Shown here in pieces: positions 26,159 to 34,008 of a DNA stretch of 60,270 bases (its first letter is position 1; every line of letters starts with the position of its first letter). The notes beneath the pieces were generated by a model. That model was not told the DNA's origin. It was given only the letters and a program-made list of their open reading frames with translations, and searched no databases. The DNA comes from Bacillota bacterium. Its GTDB lineage: Bacteria > Bacillota > Desulfotomaculia > Desulfotomaculales > Desulfallaceae. The stretch is taken from positions 1 through 60,270 of the forward strand of contig JAEXOR010000032.1 of assembly GCA_023439185.1 (NCBI GenBank), given 5' to 3'. Made by a program: the position numbers and the translations under genes.

Positions 26159-26949
26159 TCCTGTTTTACTTCTTCAGCAACCGGTCCGGGCCACAGTATG
26201 GAAATGGCCCGGCCAACCAAAACCGGGTCGCCGCTGGTGAAAAATACCTCCGTGCCGCGCCCGGAACCGCTTTTTAACAAATGATCCTCCGCAAGCACCT
26301 GGGCCACCCGTCTGGCCACGGCTTCCCCGGTATCTATCACCTTAACATCTGGCCCCACGATTGATTCCACTTGGAAACGCAACAACGGGTAATGGGTGCA
26401 CCCCAATACCACGGTATCTACACCGGCCGACAGGAGCGGCTTCAGAAACTTCTGCAGCAAACGCCCGGTTTCGGGATCATCAATCAGCCCCGCCTCCACC
26501 CGTTCCACCAGGCCGGGACAGGGTACCGTGATAATTTCCGTGTTGCCGGCGAATCTGCTGATCAGGGAGTGAAACCTCTCGCCCGCCAGGGTCACGCCCG
26601 TGGCCATCACGCCGACTCTGCCGTTTTTAGTGCCGGCCGCCGCGGGCTTAACGGCCGGTTCCATGCCCACAATGGGCAGCGTAAACGCCTGACGCAGAAA
26701 GTCTAAACCGGCTATGGAGGCGGTATTGCAGGCGGCAACAATTATTTTGACCTTGAAACCGGTTAAAAAACCGGCCACCTTTTCGATCCGGCGGCGGATA
26801 AACGCCGGGTCTTTTGTTCCATATGGACAATAAGCGGAATCGGCATAGTAGATAATGTCTTCAGCCGGCAGCAGGCGTCGGATTTCCTTCATTACCGATA
26901 TTCCCCCCACACCCGAATCAAAAATCCCCACGGGATTAGGGTTGGACAC
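26149..26949 (-). CDS. murI: Glutamate racemase
   Basis: 266 residues from the GTG at 26949, chosen because GAGGTG lies six bases upstream. It interconverts L- and D-glutamate for peptidoglycan. The Asp/Glu racemase motifs are intact: GIFDSGVGG, YYADSAYCPYGTK, catalytic Cys in AACNTAS and second catalytic Cys in VVLGCTHYP. Single gene, full length for the family. Confidence 0.95.
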   Translation of the reverse strand: MSNPNPVGIFDSGVGGISVMKEIRRLLPAEDIIYYADSAYCPYGTKDPAFIRRRIEKVAGFLTGFKVKIIVAACNTASIAGLDFLRQAFTLPIVGMEPAVKPAAAGTKNGRVGVMATGVTLAGERFHSLISRFAGNTEIITVPCPGLVERVEAGLIDDPETGRLLQKFLKPLLSAGVDTVVLGCTHYPLLRFQVESIVGPDVKVIDTGEAVARRVAQVLAEDHLLKSGSGRGTEVFFTSGDPVLVGRAISILWPGPVAEEVKQEKL

Positions 26950-27095
26950 TACATTCACCTCAATCAGCAATTAATTAAAGCCACTGCAAATAAATAACCG
27001 GCCTGCGCCGGTTGGTATTTTCCCGCAAGGCTTATAGCCTTTAGACCCGTATAAATTATATCAAATGATGAGTTAAATATACATCCTCCGTGTGG

Positions 27096-27275
27096 TTATT
27101 TTCTGGCGCCGGAACCATAAAAAAGCTGGTGCGTGAGCAAAAGGACCAGGAACAGGGTTATAAATCCGATCACCAGGTGATATCTTTCCGCAATTTCCGA
27201 ACCCAAATATGACGCAATCCCCAAAACTGCTGCTATAACAGTAACCAAGGCGGTCAACAGAGCCAAAAACTTCAC
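27096..27275 (-). CDS. Small two-segment membrane protein
   Basis: 59 residues starting at GTG (27275) with GAGGAGG nine bases upstream. Two hydrophobic stretches (KFLALLTALVTVIAAVLGIA and LVIGFITLFLVLLLTHQLF) are joined by a short polar loop with SEIAERYH. Unrecognised. Coding is supported by the strong ribosome site and a clean membrane-protein composition. Confidence 0.6.
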   Translation of the reverse strand: MKFLALLTALVTVIAAVLGIASYLGSEIAERYHLVIGFITLFLVLLLTHQLFYGSGARK

Positions 27276-27425
27276 TGGATCGTCCCTCCTCTTTTGGGCA
27301 CTTCTATAGTATTATATATTTGTCCCACGGCGTGTTCTTTCCTTTAATTTGCCGGTGAAAAGATGGGTTTAGTTTCAATTGACATGGGATTGCTAATCAC
27401 ATATAATTAATAATGCTTTATGTAT

Positions 27426-27514
27426 GCCGGAGTGGCGGAACTGGCAGACGCACGGGACTTAAAATCCCGCGATTGGTAACAATCGTACCGGTTCAATTCC
27501 GGTCTCCGGCACCA
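27426..27514 (+). tRNA. tRNA-Leu(TAA)
   Basis: Acceptor GCCGGAG pairs with CTCCGGC, anticodon stem CGGGA/TCCCG with loop CTTAAAA (anticodon TAA), a long class II variable arm (GCGATTGGTAACAATCGT), T arm CCGGTTCAATTCCGG and encoded CCA. The long variable arm fits leucine. Confidence 0.95.
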
Positions 27515-27752
27515 CTCGATATGCCAATCATTTCTGAGGAGCATAAAATTAAACAACGGCACCGGCGAAACTAGCCCAGGCAGGGGTTTTAGGCGGTTTT
27601 TGCCCACCCCAAATTTATCTTTAGTGCTCCGTAGCGCCCGGGTATCCTCCGGATTGGCATTGATACCTTTTTCAGTCAAGGCCTTTGATAACCACTTCAA
27701 GGCCTTGACATATTTTTATGGAGCGTTACCACTAAAAATGGAGAAATGATTA

Positions 27753-27775
27753 AAGCACCCTCGGCGAGAGTGCTT
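27753..27775 (-). terminator. Hairpin after the MazF-like gene
   Basis: AAGCACYCTCGCCGAGGGTGCTT stem-loop immediately after the stop of the gene ending at 27776, followed by a short T run on the minus strand. Confidence 0.65.
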
Positions 27776-28144
27776 CTATAAATTCAGAGCCTTTTTAATG
27801 GAATCCATAATTTCCTTGTATTTACTCGGCAATCCATTAACCAGATCATAATTAATTTTAAAAAGCAATTGATTACGACGAATAGTATAGATTTTATTGG
27901 TTCTTACGTAAGTCGGCTTTCTAAGCTGCACCAGCTTGTCCCATTCGCCCCTGGAGGCTTGTGAGGTACAGGTGCATATGATTACGTCGTCTTTATCGCC
28001 ATCGTTGCCAACAACAAGCACCGGAGCACTTTTTGATTGGCCGCTGTTGTTGTAATACTTGGCAAAAAAGAAATCGCCGTGCTTGGCGCTTTCTCTGTCC
28101 TGTTGCAGCTTAGATTCTTTTGTAGAATTCCTTGAGCTCATCTT
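27776..28144 (-). CDS. MazF/PemK-like toxin candidate
   Basis: 122 residues from ATG 28144. The core reads HGDFFFAKYYNNSGQSKSAPVLVVGNDGDKDDVIICTCTSQ and later KPTYVRTNKIYTIRRNQLLFKI, which is the PemK/MazF fold pattern (G-D-(I/V) start, R-P-x-L-V-V strand, KPS-x-(V/A)-R...I strand). Such proteins are mRNA endonucleases neutralised by a partner. The start overlaps the end of the preceding small gene by 35 bases, typical of antitoxin-toxin pairs. The usual arginine of the RPVL strand reads S-A-P-V-L, so activity is uncertain. Confidence 0.65.
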   Translation of the reverse strand, partial: KMSSRNSTKESKLQQDRESAKHGDFFFAKYYNNSGQSKSAPVLVVGNDGDKDDVIICTCTSQASRGEWDKLVQLRKPTYVRTNKIYTIRRNQLLFKINYDLVNGLPSKYKEIMDSIKKALNL

Positions 28145-28328
28145 CGTACATATCCCTAAAATATTCTTTGTCTCTATCAAAATCGATTTCCGATTCAGAT
28201 GACGGCAAAACAACGGGCTCAATCTTATCAAAGCCAAAGGACTTTTCAATTTCGGCAATAGAGACGGGGACTTTTTTTGTCAGCTTAATCCTTGCGGCTG
28301 AGCAACTTTTTTTGACTGTTGCAGGCAT
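28110..28328 (-). CDS. Putative antitoxin of the MazF-like toxin
   Basis: 72 residues from ATG 28328 with GAGGGG eight bases upstream. A basic N-terminus (PATVKKSCSAARIKLTKKVPVSIAEIEKSFGF) is followed by a very acidic C-terminal tail (ESEIDFDRDKEYFRDMYEDELKEFY), the charge layout of many antitoxins. No known DNA-binding fold recognised. It overlaps the toxin candidate by 35 bases. Confidence 0.55.
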   Translation of the reverse strand: MPATVKKSCSAARIKLTKKVPVSIAEIEKSFGFDKIEPVVLPSSESEIDFDRDKEYFRDMYEDELKEFYKRI

Positions 28329-28490
28329 ATCAACACCCCTCTTCCCCTGGATTCTGTATCTCATACCATCACCCCGGCATCTGGTTTATGGATAGACTAT
28401 GTTGAATCGGCCAGGGAAATACCTGAATTTGTTGCTATAGGAAATGATTTTGTTTAGAAATATTGTAGCATGTAGCATATAGCGTGTCTA

Positions 28491-28634
28491 CTAACGGTTT
28501 TCACATTGGTCATATGCGCTGTCCTCTTCGTTGTCCCATTCAGAGAAGGTCAATTCGGCAATCTTCAACCAACCGAGCAGTTCAATGCTTTCATTCAGTA
28601 ATTCACCTGTTCTATTAGCCCCTTCCTTGTCCAT
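28491..28634 (-). CDS. Small acidic protein with antitoxin-like C-terminus
   Basis: 47 residues with AGGAG eight bases before the ATG. The sequence contains LLNESIELLGWLKIAELTFSEWDNEEDSAYDQ. The ending F(S/A)EWDNEED..YD is one seen at the C-terminus of several small toxin-antitoxin proteins. It lies between moaE and the antitoxin candidate on the same strand with no obvious partner toxin. Confidence 0.6.
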   Translation of the reverse strand: MDKEGANRTGELLNESIELLGWLKIAELTFSEWDNEEDSAYDQCENR

Positions 28635-28673
28635 ACCTGTGGCTCCTTTGCACTGAATCCTGCGGTGCTTCCC

Positions 28674-29081
28674 CTATTTTTGCTCTATTTCCGTAACACA
28701 TTCGGTTTTAATTTTTTCAACCAGAAACTGCAGGGCATCTATGACATGCGGTCTAATATCGCCGCCGATCAGTACATACATTATGTCGTCGCCGACCTCA
28801 AGCCGACCTTCATTAAGCCAAACTTTAACATGAAAAATACCGTCCATTTTATAAGTCTCTGCAATCACCGCATCCACTTTCTCTGCATCATAGGCAAATT
28901 CCATTCCCTTTACCAGCGAACCATCATCAAGTCCCTGGCGGACCTTGGCTTTGGGCGTCTGACGCACGACGCCGTTATGGACTAAAAACATCCCTTCCTG
29001 TAGAGCCATTGGGTCCGCTTTTGCTTCTTTGAGCCATTGATCAATAGACGGCGATTTTATCTTGGCTTTTTCATTAGACAT
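28674..29081 (-). CDS. moaE: Molybdopterin synthase catalytic subunit (MoaE family)
   Basis: 135 residues with AAGGAG upstream of the ATG. The sequence SIDQWLKEAKADPMALQEGMFLVHNGVVRQTPKAKVRQG, MEFAYDAEKVDAVIAETYKM and VKVWLNEGRLEVGDDIMYVLIGGDIRPHVIDALQFLVEKIK is the clostridial MoaE pattern, which is a little shorter than the E. coli type. It transfers sulfur to precursor Z to form molybdopterin. No other moa/moe gene is in the window, so it is separated from the rest of the pathway. Confidence 0.85.
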   Translation of the reverse strand: MSNEKAKIKSPSIDQWLKEAKADPMALQEGMFLVHNGVVRQTPKAKVRQGLDDGSLVKGMEFAYDAEKVDAVIAETYKMDGIFHVKVWLNEGRLEVGDDIMYVLIGGDIRPHVIDALQFLVEKIKTECVTEIEQK

Positions 29082-29161
29082 ATATCAATGCTCCTTATTT
29101 ATTAATCGTGTTTTGATAAAATAATGATACTGATATATGCAATTTTGCGCAAGCTTAGCCA

Positions 29162-29416
29162 CTACTGACAGCGAATAGTGGCCTTGTTACGAGCATTCAG
29201 CATGGTCACTCCTACTAACTTTCCATCTCGATACCTGATAATTAAGCCGTCTTCCGTTAATTCACTGTCATCTGCCTCTACCGGTTTATCGTTAAAATTA
29301 ACGTAAAGAACGTCAGCTTCATCATCATAATGCAAGAAGATTTTATTTTGACCCAAGGTTGAAACCAGTGCCGGCAAAGCGTGAATTACTTTGCTTAACT
29401 CAGCTACTTCGGCCAT
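29162..29416 (-). CDS. DUF2283 protein
   Basis: 84 residues with AGGAGG eight bases before the ATG. The pattern YDDEADVLYVNFNDKPVEADDSELTEDGLIIRYRDGKLVGVTMLNA is that of DUF2283, a small beta-rich family often paired with a toxin-like partner. It overlaps the preceding gene (29404-29727) by 13 bases. Confidence 0.8.
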   Translation of the reverse strand: MAEVAELSKVIHALPALVSTLGQNKIFLHYDDEADVLYVNFNDKPVEADDSELTEDGLIIRYRDGKLVGVTMLNARNKATIRCQ

Positions 29417-29727
29417 ACCTGCGGCCTCCTTTGTACTTGATCTATTTTTTTTGTTAAAAAAGCAGTGATTACAAAACCATCTTTTTCTGTTTTTTCACGA
29501 TAAACCACTACAAGGTACTTATTATCCCGAAGCTTACGAACTGCTAAAAGTTCCCCGCTGCCACCGGCTCTAACCGTTTGAGGTTCCTCAATACCTCTGA
29601 TAACTTCTTTCAACAAATGCTCAAGTTCAGGGTGACCGATTATAATATGTTCCCACCTTTCATCTGTTAATCTAATGGGAACACCATTAACTGAAGTTAC
29701 AACACTTAATAAAACCAAATACAACAC
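29404..29727 (-). CDS. Toxin-like RNase-fold protein (PBECR/DUF4258 type)
   Basis: 107 residues, likely starting at TTG (29727) after AGGGGTG. The core reads IRLTDERWEHIIIGHPELEHLLKEVIRGIEEPQTVR and KLRDNKYLVVVYREKTEKDGFVITAFLTKKI, which resembles barnase/EndoU/RelE-like small RNases of phage and mobile elements. It is coupled by overlap to the DUF2283 gene, a common pairing that looks like toxin-antitoxin. The hydrophobic N-terminal dozen residues may be an artefact of a too-early start. Confidence 0.6.
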   Translation of the reverse strand: MLYLVLLSVVTSVNGVPIRLTDERWEHIIIGHPELEHLLKEVIRGIEEPQTVRAGGSGELLAVRKLRDNKYLVVVYREKTEKDGFVITAFLTKKIDQVQRRPQVWPK

Positions 29728-29826
29728 CCCTGGTCAAAAGCCATACATTTGTCTATAATAACATACAGCATTTACCATCATTTGCGTTCATTTTAACATG
29801 GCTAAAAATTGAAATCAATTAATAAC

Positions 29827-30903
29827 TTAGTCTTCTTTGAGCAGCTTGTCCTCTTCCATATCGGTGACGCCGGCTTCCTGGAAGGTGATCATCTCGTCCA
29901 GTACCTTGCAGGCGCCTTCTATTATATGCATTACCAGCACGGCGCCGGTACCCTCCCCCAAACGCATGCCGGCCTGCAGCACCGGCGTCAGCCCCAGCAT
30001 TTCCAGCATCATCCGGTGGCCGGGCTCGGCGGACAGGTGGGTGGCAAACATATAGTCTTTGCACGCCGGCGCGATGGCGGCGGCCGCCAATGCGGCGGCG
30101 CCGGTGATAAAGCCGTCCACCAGCACCGGCGTCCGCCTTGCCGCGCAGCCCAGGATCACGCCGGCCAGACCGGCGATTTCCAGACCGCCTACTTTGGCCA
30201 GCACGTCCACCCCGTCCGACCGGTCCGGTTTGTTTACTTCCAGGGACCTGGTCACCGCCCGCTTTTTGTTCTCCAATACTTCATCGTTAATCAGGGTGCC
30301 CCGACCGGTAATATCCGCGGCGTTATACCCGCCGAACACTGCCAGTATGGCGCTGGAAGGCGTGGTATTGCCGATGCCCATGTCACCGAGGGCAATCAGC
30401 GTGCTGCCCTGCTGCTCAATTTCCGTTTCCGCCACCGCAATACCAACCTCCAGGGCGGCCACCGCCTCATTCCTGGTCATCGCCGGTCCGACGGCTATAT
30501 TCGCCGTGCCCGGCCGGATTTTACGGTTTAACACTCCGGGCACGTTCACTTCTCCGGCTACGCCTATATCGACCACTGTCAGGTTCGCCCCGGCATGGCG
30601 GGACAGCACCCCGATGCCGGCTACGCCGCCGATAAAAGCAGACAGCATTTGACCGGTTACTTCCTGGGCCGCCGCGCTGACTCCTTCTTCCAGTACGCCG
30701 TGGTCCCCCGCCATGACGATCACCGAACGCTTGCCCACCCGCGGCCTCGGGTTGCCGGTAATCCCCGCCATCCTGACGGCGATCCGCTCCAGTTCGCCCA
30801 GGCTGCCCGGCGGTTTAATCAAATTGTCCATCCGTTCCCTGGCCTTGTCCATGGCCGCCCCGTCAAACCCGCCAATCCTTTGCACGGTTTCCTGCAACAG
30901 CAT
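29827..30903 (-). CDS. cobT: Nicotinate-nucleotide--dimethylbenzimidazole phosphoribosyltransferase
   Basis: 358 residues. It makes alpha-ribazole phosphate for the lower ligand of cobalamin. Family features: KPPGSLGELERIAVRMAGI near the start, AGDHGVLEEGVSA, the glycine-rich GDMGIGNTTPSSAI, and VLDEMITFQEAG at the end with the catalytic Glu region. GGAGG upstream supports the start. It is preceded by a cobalamin riboswitch with a terminator, so it should be switched off when B12 is plentiful. Confidence 0.95.
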   Translation of the reverse strand: MLLQETVQRIGGFDGAAMDKARERMDNLIKPPGSLGELERIAVRMAGITGNPRPRVGKRSVIVMAGDHGVLEEGVSAAAQEVTGQMLSAFIGGVAGIGVLSRHAGANLTVVDIGVAGEVNVPGVLNRKIRPGTANIAVGPAMTRNEAVAALEVGIAVAETEIEQQGSTLIALGDMGIGNTTPSSAILAVFGGYNAADITGRGTLINDEVLENKKRAVTRSLEVNKPDRSDGVDVLAKVGGLEIAGLAGVILGCAARRTPVLVDGFITGAAALAAAAIAPACKDYMFATHLSAEPGHRMMLEMLGLTPVLQAGMRLGEGTGAVLVMHIIEGACKVLDEMITFQEAGVTDMEEDKLLKED

Positions 30904-30930
30904 AATTGTCCCTCCTTAAATTAGCAATTA

Positions 30931-30962
30931 AAAAAGCCCACAGTCAAATGACCGTGAACTTT
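30931..30962 (-). terminator. Expression-platform terminator of the cobalamin riboswitch
   Basis: Minus strand: GTTCACGGTCA-TT-TGACTGTGGGC stem (some G-U pairs) followed by six T, between the riboswitch aptamer and the cobT start. Confidence 0.8.
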
Positions 30963-30989
30963 TCCATCATCCACTTAAGCCGCCCATAA

Positions 30990-31165
30990 ATGGCCGGCAA
31001 CGCGAACAGGCAGGTCTCCTGGCTCCCGGCTCAATCGTCCTGGCCGCCGCCTTCCCGGTTTTACCCAGTGGCGTTAAGGCGGGGACTACCCCGGTTACAG
31101 TGGCGGGACCGCCCGGGAATTACACCCGGTTCCCTATTCTCCCTTTTTTGGGCACCTGCAGCGCG
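30990..31165 (-). ncRNA. Cobalamin (AdoCbl) riboswitch
   Basis: On the minus strand the order of conserved blocks is right: AGGTGCC near 31157, GGGAA and TTCCCGG segments, the B12 box region GCCACTGTAACCGGGG around 31090-31110, then GAGCCGGGAGCCAGGAGACCTGCC near 31010-31040. It controls cobT through the terminator at 30931-30962. Confidence 0.95.
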
Positions 31166-31317
31166 ATATATTAAAATTACCGGATAGTATTCCACCCCCA
31201 CCGGTTATTTCCTGCCGGATCAGCAAAAATAGTTTTGGTTGATCGCCAAAGGAAATCGCGCTAATGGCGGAGAAAATTTTAAAAAGTGTCTGAGTATTGC
31301 GAACAAGGAGATTAAAA

Positions 31318-32703
31318 ATGCGGCATATAATCAGTCAGCTTAATAAAATTACCGGTCCGGAGCAAGTTTTTACCGCTCCGGAGGATCTCTTTTGTTACAG
31401 TTATGACGCCACTTTCCGCAGTTTTATGCCCGACGTGGTGGTCAAACCCCGGGACAGGGACCAGGTCGCGGCCGTTGTCAAACTGGCCAATGAAGAGGGC
31501 ATTCCTTTATACCCCCGGGGCGCGGGCACCGGTTTGAGCGGCGGTTCCCTGCCGGTAAAGGGGGGCATTGTCATTGTCCTGACCGGAATGGACCGCATCC
31601 TGGAGATCGACCGGGAGAACTTGCTGGCGGTGGTGCAGCCCGGCGTGGTCACCGGAGACCTGCACCGGGCTGTAGAGGAAAAGGGGTTGTTTTACCCGCC
31701 CGACCCGGCCAGCAGCGACGCCTGCACCATCGGCGGTAACATCGCCGAGTGCGCCGGCGGCCCCAGGGGTTTTAAATACGGCGTCACCAGGGACTACGTA
31801 CTGGGTCTGGAAGCGGTGTCCCCCACCGGAGAAGTGCTGCGCACAGGCGGCAAAACCGTAAAAAACGTCAGCGGATACGACCTGACCAGGCTGCTGGTGG
31901 GCAGCGAAGGCACCCTGGGCATTATCACCGAGGCCACGCTGCGACTGGTCCCCCTCCCCCGGGCGGTCAGAACGCTGATGGCGGTGTACGACGACCTGCC
32001 AAAAGCCGGAGAGGCCATTGCGAAAATCTCCACCTCGGGAGTCGTCCCCGCCACTTTGGAAATCATGGACCGGCTGACCATCCAGTGCGTAACCCGTTAC
32101 GCGGGATGCAACCTGCCCTCGGACGCCGAGGCGGTACTGATTATCGAAGTGGATGGCATGGAAAGCGCCGTGGCTGAAGAAGCGGACATTGTGGCCCAAG
32201 TATGCCGCCAGACCGGCGCCCGGGAAGTGGTGGCGGCACAAAACGCCGCGGAAAGGGAGAACATCTGGCGGGCCAGGAAAGCAATTTCCGCCGCGTTGGT
32301 ACAGATTAAACCGACAAAAATCTCGGAGGACGCCACGGTACCCCGCAGCAAGGTACCGGAGATGATTATAAGGCTGCAGCAAATCCGGGCCAAACACGAT
32401 ATCAACCTGGTGATTTTCGGTCACGCCGGAGACGGCAACCTGCATCCCAACATTATCGCCGATGAAAACGATCCCGCTGAAATGCAAAAGGCTGAAGCGG
32501 CCATCGAAGAGATCTTCGAGGCGGCCGTTTCCCTGGGCGGCACCCTCAGCGGCGAGCACGGCATCGGCATCTTAAAAGCGCCGTTCATGCACCTGGAGTT
32601 CAGCCCGGCGGAGCTTGACTATATGCGCCGGATTAAAGAGGCGCTGGACCCCAAAGGCATTCTAAACCCCGGCAAGATCTTTTACGGAGCACAAAAATCA
32701 TGA
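31318..32703 (+). CDS. glcD: FAD-linked glycolate/D-lactate oxidase subunit (GlcD type)
   Basis: 461 residues from ATG 31318, with AAGGAG eight bases upstream. It has a PCMH-type FAD domain (PRGAGTGLSGGSLPVKGGIVI, YPPDPASSDACTIGGNIAECAGGPRGFKYGVTRDYVLG) and a C-terminal FAD-oxidase domain (HAGDGNLHPN, SGEHGIGILKA). It oxidises a 2-hydroxyacid, passing electrons to the Fe-S subunit encoded next, whose start overlaps by four bases. The substrate is likely lactate or glycolate; the racemase-like gene downstream favours lactate. Confidence 0.92.
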   Translation: MRHIISQLNKITGPEQVFTAPEDLFCYSYDATFRSFMPDVVVKPRDRDQVAAVVKLANEEGIPLYPRGAGTGLSGGSLPVKGGIVIVLTGMDRILEIDRENLLAVVQPGVVTGDLHRAVEEKGLFYPPDPASSDACTIGGNIAECAGGPRGFKYGVTRDYVLGLEAVSPTGEVLRTGGKTVKNVSGYDLTRLLVGSEGTLGIITEATLRLVPLPRAVRTLMAVYDDLPKAGEAIAKISTSGVVPATLEIMDRLTIQCVTRYAGCNLPSDAEAVLIIEVDGMESAVAEEADIVAQVCRQTGAREVVAAQNAAERENIWRARKAISAALVQIKPTKISEDATVPRSKVPEMIIRLQQIRAKHDINLVIFGHAGDGNLHPNIIADENDPAEMQKAEAAIEEIFEAAVSLGGTLSGEHGIGILKAPFMHLEFSPAELDYMRRIKEALDPKGILNPGKIFYGAQKS

Positions 32704-33944
32704 ATAATAAAAAAATCACCGGTTTACTGCCGGAAATTATCCGCTGCGGCCGCTGCGGCAAGTGCCGCTCGGTTTGTCCCGTTTTTGCCGAACTGCCCAA
32801 CGAACCCATGGCGGCCCGGGGAAAAGTACAGCTTTTTAAAGCCATTCTCAGCGGGGCTCTGGAGCAGTCCGAGCATTACCGGCATATCATTTCGCACTGC
32901 TTGCTGTGCCGCCGGTGCGAGGAGTATTGCCCCAACGGGGTGCCCACCGCCCGGCTGGTGCTGGCGGCCCGGGAACAGGCTGTGGAAAAGCTGTCCCTGC
33001 CCTTTGTCAAAAAAAATGTACTGCAGCATTTCCTGACCAATGAAGGCCGGCTGAACCTGGCCGCCAGGAGCCTGGCATTTTACCAGCGGAGCGGGATGCG
33101 GTCTCTGGTCGTAAAGATAAGCGTCCTGCCCGCCGGTTGGCTGGAAAAAGAATCTCTGCTGCCCACCATCGCCGCCGCGCCCCTGCGCGCCATACTGCCC
33201 GGGCGGATCGCGCCCCCCGGCCGGCCCGGGATGAAGGTAGGTTATTTCACCGGTTGCATGAACAACTACGTATACACCCAAACAGGCAAAAACGCGGTCA
33301 AACTGTTAAACGCCGCCGGATGCGAAGTGGTTATTCCCGACCAGTTATGCTGCGGCATACCGTCCCTGGCCGGCGGCGAACGCGGCTCTTTCCTGTACAT
33401 GGCCCGAAGGAATATGGACGCCTTCCGGACGGCAGGCGTCGAGGCGCTGGTGACGGACTGCGCCGCCTGCGGTTCAGCCTGGAAAGAGGACTACCCCGCG
33501 GCGGGCTTGCACCCGTCCTTTCCGGTTTACGACATCAGTGAGTTTCTGGCCCTGAAGGGTCTGCCTCCGGGGCGGCTCGAAAAGCCGGCGCGAATAACCT
33601 GGCACGACCCCTGCCACCTGGTCCGTTACCAGAAAATAACCGCAGAACCACGGAATCTGTTGCGGTCCGTCAACGGAATCGAGTTGGCGGAGATGGACGG
33701 CGCCGCTCAGTGCTGCGGCGCGTCAGGTTCGTTTCAACTGGAGCACCAAACCGTTTCCGCCGCCATCGGCCGCAAAAAAAGCGCCGCCATCCTGGCCACG
33801 GGCGCCGGTATAGTGGCCACCGGCTGCCCTTCCTGCCGGATGCAAATCGAGCGCTCCCTAAAGGAAGCCGGAAGCAGCATCCGGACGGTTCATATCGTGG
33901 ACTTACTGGCCGCCGCCATGCCGGACGTACCCGCAGGCGCATAA
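32700..33944 (+). CDS. glcF: Iron-sulfur subunit of hydroxyacid oxidase (GlcF type, two CCG domains)
   Basis: 414 residues. Two [4Fe-4S] motifs at the N-terminus (CGRCGKCRSVCPVF and CLLCRRCEEYCPNG) are followed by two cysteine-rich CCG domains (TGCMNNY...CCG...CAAC and HDPCHLVRYQ...CCGASGSF...GCPSCRMQ). It carries electrons from the GlcD partner to the quinone or a membrane-bound acceptor. Coupled to glcD by an ATGA overlap. Confidence 0.92.
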   Translation: MNNKKITGLLPEIIRCGRCGKCRSVCPVFAELPNEPMAARGKVQLFKAILSGALEQSEHYRHIISHCLLCRRCEEYCPNGVPTARLVLAAREQAVEKLSLPFVKKNVLQHFLTNEGRLNLAARSLAFYQRSGMRSLVVKISVLPAGWLEKESLLPTIAAAPLRAILPGRIAPPGRPGMKVGYFTGCMNNYVYTQTGKNAVKLLNAAGCEVVIPDQLCCGIPSLAGGERGSFLYMARRNMDAFRTAGVEALVTDCAACGSAWKEDYPAAGLHPSFPVYDISEFLALKGLPPGRLEKPARITWHDPCHLVRYQKITAEPRNLLRSVNGIELAEMDGAAQCCGASGSFQLEHQTVSAAIGRKKSAAILATGAGIVATGCPSCRMQIERSLKEAGSSIRTVHIVDLLAAAMPDVPAGA

Positions 33945-34008
33945 ATAAATGATCAATTGCGCCATGCTAGCAGTATGGTTTTGCAAATACCTTTTCACGG
34001 AGGTCATG

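Noticed and set aside
27407..27700. Minus-strand open frame of 97 codons across the tRNA-Leu
   Set aside because: It reads straight through the tRNA gene on the opposite strand. The protein-like part (27530-27700) has no start signal or recognised family, so at most it is a decayed remnant.
30059..30652. Long plus-strand frames opposite cobT
   Set aside because: They are GC-rich shadows of cobT with low-complexity Ala/Pro/Arg composition and no start signals.
33137..33541. Arg-rich frame inside glcF
   Set aside because: It is an out-of-frame shadow with no homology; the glcF frame carries all iron-sulfur motifs.
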